Assembly: GCA_023488435.1 (NCBI GenBank)
Contig: JAMDCK010000029.1
Coordinates: 1 to 53,311 of the forward strand
Direction of reading: 5' to 3'
DNA length: 53,311 nucleotides
Origin: Actinomycetota bacterium
GTDB lineage: Bacteria; Actinomycetota; Coriobacteriia; Anaerosomatales; UBA912
Part shown: positions 27,834-34,153 of the stretch, piece by piece
Numbering within the stretch: position 1 is the stretch's first letter
Layout: each line of letters begins with the position of its first letter
Program-made: the position numbers and the translations under genes
Notes under the pieces: generated by a model
The model's database searches: none
Told to the model about the DNA's origin: nothing
The model's input: the letters and a program-made list of their open reading frames with translations, nothing else

Positions 27834-28637
27834 ATGCAGCAAGATCGCCCAGACGATCGCGAAGGTTTCCAGTTCGATGAAACCACAAAGCCCGCTCCTC
27901 GCAAGCAGGTTCGGCGTAAGAGCTCGATCTTCGACGATCCCGTGGTTCGCAAGATGTCATTCGCCGCAGTCGGTATTCTGATCCTATTCCTTGTAACAGT
28001 CGTGAGCGCCCTTGTTACAGGAGTTATACAGCCCGGTGGGCCGCGGACAGCCCTAGAGCGTGACATATCGGTGACGGGCGCTGCGGTACGTGCCGGCACA
28101 ACGGATACGAGCGTGTGGGCTCGTCATATCTCGGCTCTCATACTCGACGGCCAATTGGGTCGGGCCGAGAACATCCTGAGCACTGCCAAAGCTAGCTTGG
28201 ATGATTCTTCGACAGCTGACATCGTTCTGAGTGAGGCGCGCCTGTTGAGGGCACAAGGACAGTATGAGGAGGCCCTTGAAGTCGCCGATGCCGCCCGGAC
28301 CCAGATTCGCGAGCATCACGAGGCGCAGCTTGCTGAGGGCGGAGTCATCGCCAACGCGGCGCGTCTAGCCGGATACCACGATAACTATCACATCGCCCTC
28401 ATCGTCAAGGCCGACATCTATCGCGATATGGAGGACTGGGACAGAGTGCTGGAGCAGTACAACGCCTTCATTGAATCCAACCCTGGAGCCGCCGACATCC
28501 TGACTGATCGCGGGAACGTCAAGTTCGAAATGGGCGACAGGACCGGTGCAGAAGCTGATTACCGCGAAGCGCTTAGATTCTACCCTGACTACGAAGAGGC
28601 CCTTGCGGGGCTAGAGAGGATCGGATCGTCTCAATGA
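27834..28637 (+). CDS. Membrane-anchored TPR protein
   Basis: The 267-residue product has a basic cytoplasmic N-terminus and one membrane helix (about 42-64, FAAVGILILFLVTVVSALV). An extracellular region of TPR repeats follows (ADIVLSEARLLRAQGQYEEALEVADAA; HIALIVKADIYRDMEDWDRVLEQYNAFIESNPG; ADILTDRGNVKFEMGDRTGAEADYREALRFYPDYEEALAGL). The ATG has GGAGGAA upstream. It overlaps the next gene by 4 bases. TPR scaffolds of this kind help assemble surface or cytochrome complexes; that role here is inferred from the neighbours. Confidence 0.8.
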   Translation: MQQDRPDDREGFQFDETTKPAPRKQVRRKSSIFDDPVVRKMSFAAVGILILFLVTVVSALVTGVIQPGGPRTALERDISVTGAAVRAGTTDTSVWARHISALILDGQLGRAENILSTAKASLDDSSTADIVLSEARLLRAQGQYEEALEVADAARTQIREHHEAQLAEGGVIANAARLAGYHDNYHIALIVKADIYRDMEDWDRVLEQYNAFIESNPGAADILTDRGNVKFEMGDRTGAEADYREALRFYPDYEEALAGLERIGSSQ

Positions 28638-29890
28638 CCGATACAGTTGCAGAAAACCCCCCAGCTGCTCAAAGCCCGGAAGTGGTCTCTAGGCGCGGAC
28701 GAAGGATTCTGGGATTGGTTCTCGCCGCCCTGCTCCTTCTCCTTGGTCTTGCTACATTCCTTCTGCTCCGCTTGCTGGATCCCCCTGGCGATATTCCTGC
28801 TACCGAGGAATTGCTCGGCATCGAGTGGGTACGCTCGATCTACGGGATGAGTGTAGCGCCGGAGGACCAGTTCCAGCGTACCGCTGCAGCTGCTCCGGGC
28901 CCAGATGGGTCTATACATATCACTGATGCACAGCATGGTGCGATCATGAGGTTCACTCCTGATGGTCGCTATATTGAGACCTTTCGTGGCCCTGAGGCTG
29001 ATCCGCTGGTCGTACCGGGTCGCCTTACTGTCGGACCGGATGGCTTGATTTATGTCGTGGAAACCCAGAACGACCGGGTCCGCGTCTTGAATCCAGACGG
29101 ATCTTATATTGGTACGTTCAGCGTTCCCAGACCAGTCTCGATCGCGGTGAGTGAAGACAAGATCGTTGTAGGCTCGGTCAACGGGTTTGCGATATTGGAC
29201 CCCACCGACGGCAGTCCAGTCCGTGTGATAGGATCCCGCGGCCAAGCTGATTATCAGTTCGATTACGTACACGGGGTGGCCATCGGTGAGGATGGCCGGA
29301 TATTCGTTGCGGATTCGTTCAACAACAGGATCAGCGCATATGATGCTGAGGGCAATCGCCTGTGGATTGTAAGAACCGGAAAGCCGTCTAACCGCGCAGA
29401 GATGATCGATGGACGTCTCACGGTGCGAGAGCTCGAGGACCAAGCGCTCACGGGTGAAGAAGCCCTGCAGTTGCCCCTAGGAATGACTCTCGATGGTGCT
29501 GGAAGAATCGTAGTCGCAGACATGTTCGAGTGTGCGCTGGCGGTTTTCGATCCGGAAGACGGATCCCTGATAGGGAAGTACGGCACGCCAGGGCCAGAGG
29601 ACGGGAAGTTCTTCTATCCGACGAATGTCAGTTATGACCCTCAGCGCGACTGGTTCACCGTCTCGGATACGCAGAACAACAGGGTCCAAATCGTGAGACT
29701 TCCGGACTCTGCCGGTGGCGGTGATGCTGCAGCTGCGGCGAGACGGGTGCTCGATGGACCGATACGAGCATGTGCGATCCCGCTGGCTCTGGTGATTATT
29801 GCTGTCGGAGTCGCTCTGTTCTTGCGCAGGAAGAGAAATCAGGCTACAAGCACGACACCGAGTCCAGAAATTCTCGACCGTTCCACATAA
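28634..29890 (+). CDS. NHL-repeat beta-propeller protein with two membrane helices
   Basis: The 418-residue product has membrane helices near both ends (about 26-47 and 378-399). Between them lies an NHL-type six-bladed propeller with repeated NDRVRVLNPDG, NNRISAYDAEG and NNRVQIV motifs. The loop carrying the propeller should lie outside the membrane, with both ends in the cytoplasm. It overlaps the TPR gene by 4 bases. NHL proteins are found near extracellular cytochrome genes in several electron-transferring bacteria (from memory), so a role in cytochrome export, folding or docking is plausible but unproven. Confidence 0.8.
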   Translation: MTDTVAENPPAAQSPEVVSRRGRRILGLVLAALLLLLGLATFLLLRLLDPPGDIPATEELLGIEWVRSIYGMSVAPEDQFQRTAAAAPGPDGSIHITDAQHGAIMRFTPDGRYIETFRGPEADPLVVPGRLTVGPDGLIYVVETQNDRVRVLNPDGSYIGTFSVPRPVSIAVSEDKIVVGSVNGFAILDPTDGSPVRVIGSRGQADYQFDYVHGVAIGEDGRIFVADSFNNRISAYDAEGNRLWIVRTGKPSNRAEMIDGRLTVRELEDQALTGEEALQLPLGMTLDGAGRIVVADMFECALAVFDPEDGSLIGKYGTPGPEDGKFFYPTNVSYDPQRDWFTVSDTQNNRVQIVRLPDSAGGGDAAAAARRVLDGPIRACAIPLALVIIAVGVALFLRRKRNQATSTTPSPEILDRST

Positions 29891-29937
29891 ATCATGGACA
29901 TTTATGTGTGCGTTTTGTGATAGACTCCGTATGTACA

Positions 29938-29954
29938 GTTTCGTTAATCGAAAC
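29938..29954. promoter_or_regulatory. Small perfect dyad in the hexahaem leader
   Basis: GTTTCG-TTAAT-CGAAAC is a perfect 6-bp dyad upstream of the structured leader. It lies just after TATGTA and a single TTGTGA half-site (29914-29919). It could be an operator or a short hairpin. Confidence 0.35.
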
Positions 29955-29969
29955 CGCACGTAGATTGCG

Positions 29970-30018
29970 TGTGAACTGTTCAAGCTTGATGCAGTCGATG
30001 ACTGCAGAGCGGTTCACA
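29970..30018 (+). promoter_or_regulatory. Structured 5' leader RNA before the hexahaem cytochrome
   Basis: A 9-bp outer stem TGTGAACTG (29970-29978) with CGGTTCACA (30010-30018) encloses a perfect palindrome TCAAGCTTGA (29980-29989) and a 7-bp hairpin TGCAGTC-GAT-GACTGCA (29990-30006). A competing hairpin AGCGG/CCGCT (about 30008-30025) would break the outer stem. The ribosome site AAAGGAGGTG follows at 30031-30040. I do not recognise a known riboswitch class; GEMM (c-di-GMP) landmarks are absent. Confidence 0.55.
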
Positions 30019-30046
30019 AATCCGCTTGGGAAAGGAGGTGCAGTAC

Positions 30047-31195
30047 ATGAAACAAGCAACGACCCATATGTCTCTTACTAAAGGAGATTATTCGGTGAAA
30101 AGAAGAAGTGTTCTTGTTATTGCGATCGCGGTCGCTCTCGTCTTTTTGTTCGCAGCCTCCGCATACGCATCGTTCCTAGCCCCGACACGGGCCAGGACCT
30201 GGAACTGGATGGCGGATTACTACACTTGGGGATCACCCATCGGATCAGGAGTTGCTGGTGGAACCCTGTTGAGTGCCACTGGCGCCAACCCCACGAACCC
30301 CGGCGTTCATGCCAACTACCTGGCCAACACAGCCAAGTGCGGCATCTGCCACTCGGTTCACCGTGCAGCTGGTGACGGCGTCATGCTGCTGGGGACAAAC
30401 AACCCTACATGCGCAGGGTGTCACGTTATCGGCTCGACAGTGACCGATTTGGTGGTCAACTGGGGTGGAGGCCCTCACAGCGGTGGTAACCCACTGGCTT
30501 GTCAGGCTCGCGCCTGCCATCTGAACAACCCGCATGGTGCTAACGGCTCGCAGTACGCCATCGTCGCTGCAGCGTTGCTCAACCCGGCCACCGACGCACT
30601 GCTCGTGACCCCGACAGCCAACCCTGTTGCATCCGGGATCTCGGTTGCAGAGCTAGATGCCGTTGCAGGCTCGGTTTGGCCGGACAGCACGCGTTCGCTG
30701 GTCCGCACAGGCTACAACTGCAACATCTGCCACTCATCCACGACGCTGGCAGTGGTCAATCGCGGTTGGGCTGATTTGCGCCACGCCAACATCAACGCGA
30801 CCCAGGCACCTTTGGTGCCCAAGCAGGGTCACATCGGTGTCGCTGGAGTGACAGTCGATGCAGCCGAGCAGTGGGTGTCGAATGGCGTTACCACGACCAT
30901 CGTCGAAACCACTCAGACAGCGTTCGCTGGCGTTAGTGACTGCGAGAGCTGCCACGATCAGACCGATCCGCAGACCAGCTCAGGGTTCACGTTCCCCCAT
31001 GGTCAGACCACAGCCGCTGGTGCTGGGTCCAACATGCCTGATGGCACCAGAGCTTTCCTCTGGATGGGTTGGTCCGGTGGCGCTGGTACTACGCTTACGC
31101 CTATCACCACCAACGATATGAAGGCGTATGACGGTAACTGCTTGAAGTGCCATCGCAACAACGCTGGCACCGCAGGTGTTGGACTCACCTACTAG
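30047..31195 (+). CDS. Secreted hexahaem c-type cytochrome (module B alone)
   Basis: The 382-residue product has a signal peptide (KRRSVLVIAIAVALVFLFAASAYA, cleavage near residue 41). It has six haem motifs: CGICH, CAGCH, CQARACH (a CX4CH), CNICH, CESCH and CLKCH. The mature part aligns along its whole length with module B of the 13-haem protein at 11312. There is no membrane anchor or wall-binding domain. Two in-frame starts each have a strong ribosome site: ATG 30047 after AAAGGAGGTG, and GTG 30095 after AAGGAG. The second gives a more usual signal peptide. The strong site, structured leader and downstream hairpin suggest high expression. Size and haem number resemble hexahaem nanowire cytochromes such as OmcS; filament formation is only a hypothesis. 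Confidence 0.9.
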   Translation: MKQATTHMSLTKGDYSVKRRSVLVIAIAVALVFLFAASAYASFLAPTRARTWNWMADYYTWGSPIGSGVAGGTLLSATGANPTNPGVHANYLANTAKCGICHSVHRAAGDGVMLLGTNNPTCAGCHVIGSTVTDLVVNWGGGPHSGGNPLACQARACHLNNPHGANGSQYAIVAAALLNPATDALLVTPTANPVASGISVAELDAVAGSVWPDSTRSLVRTGYNCNICHSSTTLAVVNRGWADLRHANINATQAPLVPKQGHIGVAGVTVDAAEQWVSNGVTTTIVETTQTAFAGVSDCESCHDQTDPQTSSGFTFPHGQTTAAGAGSNMPDGTRAFLWMGWSGGAGTTLTPITTNDMKAYDGNCLKCHRNNAGTAGVGLTY

Positions 31196-31254
31196 GATTA
31201 TCCTAGCTGGTAAATGATCTGTTTCATCAGAACTGCTGTTGAACAGACGGTTGA

Positions 31255-31283
31255 GGGGTCGGCCCCGATATGGGGTCGGCCCC
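31255..31283 (+). terminator. GC-rich hairpin between hexahaem and membrane cytochrome genes
   Basis: Two direct copies of GGGGTCGGCCCC (31255-31266 and 31272-31283), separated by GATAT, can pair in RNA as a 12-bp stem with two G-U pairs. There is no T-run. It could act as a partial terminator or 3' stabiliser, making the upstream cytochrome more abundant than the downstream ones. Confidence 0.5.
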
Positions 31284-31329
31284 GATTCATGCACATCGTT
31301 ACTTGCTCATACTCCGGGTGTCCGCAGCA

Positions 31330-32295
31330 ATGTCCTTAGCGATTTGGGGTAATGCCTTGCGCCTGATCCGAAAATCACTACTCTGGCTCATCGTCGCAGT
31401 GCCGCTTGCCCTACTCATCCCGATAAGCGGCTATTTCTATATGGGGTTTGCGCCCTGTGCATCGTGTCACCAGGAGGAGTCTTTCTTCGATGCAACCCAG
31501 ATGAGTGCTCATGCCGCCATCCGGTGCGTTGACTGTCATGCCTCAGGTGGGGTTGTAGGAAGAGTGGACTTCGGATTTCGCCACCTGGCCAACGTCCTGC
31601 CTATTGGTGCGGATGGGTCGAGGGATCTGGCCGCCGTCGACGACCGGAGTTGTCTGCAGTGTCATCAGACCGTGATGAATCGCGCGATCGATACCGGTGC
31701 CATCAATATCAACCACGCATATTGCTCGGCGACTACCCCATGTACCGACTGTCACTCCACCGTCGCGCATGGGAAGGAGATTTCCTGGGTCCGCACGTAT
31801 GACATGGAGACGTGTCTCTCCTGTCACGTGGAGGCAGGCTCCGTAGATTGTGCTCTGTGTCATGTAGGCCGGTTGCCCAAGGATCGAATCACCACCGGCA
31901 CCTTTGCTATCACCCATGGTCCCCAGTGGGAACAGACCCACGGTATGGGAGACTCCTCGACCTGCGCTGCCTGTCACACCGCTGCTGCTTGTCAAACATG
32001 TCATGGCGCAGGGGTACCGCACGAGCCGGATTTCGTAAGGGTCCATTCTGAGTACGCTGTGGACCCCGAACAACTCTGTGTCGACTGTCATGATCAAAGA
32101 TTCTGCGACGACTGCCACGGCCTGGCTATGCCTCATCCGAATAGATTTGTACGGGCGCACGCACAATACGCCGAAGAGGATGAGGAGCTCTGCCGTCGTT
32201 GTCATTTGGAGCCCGACTGCACTGTATGTCATGAGACTCACATCCATCCCGGTGGCGCCCTTGATACCTTGCCACAAGGCGGTGAGACCCGCTAA
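31330..32295 (+). CDS. Membrane-anchored 12-haem cytochrome (one N-terminal helix)
   Basis: The 321-residue product starts with a single membrane helix (about 16-36, LLWLIVAVPLALLIPISGYFYMG) directly followed by FAPCASCH. I count twelve CXXCH motifs (CASCH, CVDCH, CLQCH, CTDCH, CLSCH, CALCH, CAACH, CQTCH, CVDCH, CDDCH, CRRCH, CTVCH). The anchor followed by a haem domain is like NapC/NirT quinol-oxidising cytochromes, but with many more haems. A longer frame reaches 31270, inside the hairpin, so I take the ATG at 31330; no strong ribosome site is seen. It overlaps the next gene by one base (TAATG), so the two are translationally coupled. It probably moves electrons from the membrane quinone pool outward. 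Confidence 0.85.
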   Translation: MSLAIWGNALRLIRKSLLWLIVAVPLALLIPISGYFYMGFAPCASCHQEESFFDATQMSAHAAIRCVDCHASGGVVGRVDFGFRHLANVLPIGADGSRDLAAVDDRSCLQCHQTVMNRAIDTGAININHAYCSATTPCTDCHSTVAHGKEISWVRTYDMETCLSCHVEAGSVDCALCHVGRLPKDRITTGTFAITHGPQWEQTHGMGDSSTCAACHTAAACQTCHGAGVPHEPDFVRVHSEYAVDPEQLCVDCHDQRFCDDCHGLAMPHPNRFVRAHAQYAEEDEELCRRCHLEPDCTVCHETHIHPGGALDTLPQGGETR

Positions 32296-33506
32296 TGGAA
32301 GAGATTTTGACATCACTCTCTGGTTTGTGGACTCGGCTCCTGACCCTTCTGCTTGATCCTGCCACGGATATTGGTGCGGCCCTGGCACTCTACGCGATTC
32401 TGGGCACTCTGTTAGCGATAATTCTGGTCATCGCCATCATGTTCGTTGTTGGATCCCCCGAAGATGAGGCGATCGATTCCGAGCATATGGGCATAGACCA
32501 CCCCCCGCTCGAGAAGCTATCAGAACCACCTGACTCGGATGTGCCTCCTCCGCTTCCTCCCCGTACACCCAAGGAGCGGTTGGCTGCTCTGGGCATCACT
32601 GTTGCCGTCGCATCTCTTGTCTGGGTGATTGCCGGGTACTCGACAAGCACGACATGGGTTTGCGCCTCTTGCCATACCGAGACCGTCCACACTGTCTCGG
32701 ATACTGCGGCTGATCCACACTCTGGAGTTTCGTGTGTGGCCTGTCACGAACCGGGCGGATTGCTCGCAAGGGTTTCGATAGGCTTGCCCGACAGGAGTAT
32801 GCACTTTCTGTCCCAACTTGCCGGAATCCCCGAACAGTACCCATATGGACGGCCCACTCAGGCCGCGTGTTTGAATTGTCATTCCCCAGACGTCGCTGGT
32901 GTTGCTCTTGACGACTATCGAGGGATACGGGTCTCGCACCAAGAGCCGCTTGAGGCAGGAGCTACATGTTTGGACTGCCATCGTCTAGCGGATGGAAGTG
33001 TGGCCGCTCATAACGCGGGCATGAGTCCATGTTTGCGCTGTCATAACGCGACGATAGCCAGCGCTGCTTGTGATACTTGCCATGTGGGCGATCCCGCAGC
33101 CGCAAGCGCTCCTAGCACCGCCAACGCTACTGTTCAGATTGAGAACCTCTCCTGCGGTGGCTGTCACGATGAAGAGCGTTCCTGCGATCCATGTCATGGT
33201 GGCTTCAGGCTTCCGCACTCTCGTGAGTTCATCATGGTGTCCCATGCAAGGGTGGCATTCGTAGACTTCGTTGAGAACGACGGGCGGCGTTGTGCGCAGT
33301 GCCATACCGAGACTCGGAACCCCTGCTCGCAGTGTCACACTCCTATGCTAGGCTCCGCTCATGGCCCCGGTTTGATGCAGGACCACCAAGGGGCAACCGC
33401 GGCTGGCTGCGATACTTGTCATCAGCAGTGGGCGTTCAGTCAGGAGCGCGATTTTTGTGCCGATGTCTGCCATACTGACGCCGCCATCAGGTATAGCCCC
33501 CGCTAG
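32295..33506 (+). CDS. Membrane-anchored 12-haem cytochrome (two helices)
   Basis: The 403-residue product has two membrane helices (about 26-52 and 99-118). A Pro-rich cytoplasmic loop (about 55-95, PPPLPPRTPKER) joins them, and the haem domain after the second helix begins TTWVCASCH. Twelve haem motifs are seen: eleven CXXCH (CASCH, CVACH, CLNCH, CLDCH, CLRCH, CDTCH, CGGCH, CDPCH, CAQCH, CSQCH, CDTCH) and a final CADVCH (CX3CH). It is coupled to the preceding gene and probably forms a membrane complex with it. The last third of the gene belongs to the first copy of a 638-bp duplication. Confidence 0.87.
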   Translation: MEEILTSLSGLWTRLLTLLLDPATDIGAALALYAILGTLLAIILVIAIMFVVGSPEDEAIDSEHMGIDHPPLEKLSEPPDSDVPPPLPPRTPKERLAALGITVAVASLVWVIAGYSTSTTWVCASCHTETVHTVSDTAADPHSGVSCVACHEPGGLLARVSIGLPDRSMHFLSQLAGIPEQYPYGRPTQAACLNCHSPDVAGVALDDYRGIRVSHQEPLEAGATCLDCHRLADGSVAAHNAGMSPCLRCHNATIASAACDTCHVGDPAAASAPSTANATVQIENLSCGGCHDEERSCDPCHGGFRLPHSREFIMVSHARVAFVDFVENDGRRCAQCHTETRNPCSQCHTPMLGSAHGPGLMQDHQGATAAGCDTCHQQWAFSQERDFCADVCHTDAAIRYSPR

Positions 33507-33515
33507 GCGGCGCAG

Positions 33516-33820
33516 ATGCCCGATCACACCACGACAGTCCCTGGATACCAGAAGTATGTGCTGCCGGCTCTCTTGCTAGGTGTGCTTCTGTCGCCCGGTG
33601 CCTGGTTGATTGTCAATCTCCCCCCGGTTCCTGTATCTCAAGCCTTCCATCTTGCGACAGCTGGAGCAGCTTTGCTTGCGTCGGCAACAGGGACCCTCAT
33701 GCTTGCCAGCCTCGATCGTCGGCTGCTGGCTGGCCTCGCGGGCATCTTGGGTGTTGTGGTGACATCCTGGGTAGCTGCGGGAGATATGTTCGCAGCCGTT
33801 TTTTATGATCTGTATGCGAG
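33516..33820 (+). pseudogene. 5' fragment of the polymerase/ligase gene (duplication by-product)
   Basis: It carries the ATG and the first ~101 codons of the gene at 34154, identical to it. After the joint the frame reads into copied cytochrome DNA in the wrong frame and stops at 33902. It would give at best a few membrane helices. Confidence 0.85.
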
Positions 33821-34144
33821 TGCGATCCATGTCATGGTGGCTTCAGGCTTCCGCACTCTCGTGAGTTCATCATGGTGTCCCATGCAAGGGTGGCATTCGT
33901 AGACTTCGTTGAGAACGACGGGCGGCGTTGTGCGCAGTGCCATACCGAGACTCGGAACCCCTGCTCGCAGTGTCACACTCCTATGCTAGGCTCCGCTCAT
34001 GGCCCCGGTTTGATGCAGGACCACCAAGGGGCAACCGCGGCTGGCTGCGATACTTGTCATCAGCAGTGGGCGTTCAGTCAGGAGCGCGATTTTTGTGCCG
34101 ATGTCTGCCATACTGACGCCGCCATCAGGTATAGCCCCCGCTAG
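33821..34144 (+). pseudogene. 3' fragment of the 12-haem cytochrome gene (duplication by-product)
   Basis: It repeats the last 107 codons with five haem motifs (CDPCH, CAQCH, CSQCH, CDTCH, CADVCH) and the stop. It has no signal or membrane helix, so it could not be matured as a cytochrome. Confidence 0.85.
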
Positions 34145-34153
34145 GCGGCGCAG

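Noticed and set aside
29891-30030. c-di-GMP (GEMM) riboswitch before the hexahaem cytochrome
   Set aside because: Known in Geobacter cytochrome leaders, but the conserved GEMM sequence blocks are not found here; only an unassigned fold is.
33516-33902. Possible short membrane protein of 128 residues
   Set aside because: The first 101 codons are an identical copy of the gene at 34154 and the rest is out-of-frame copied DNA. It is duplication debris.
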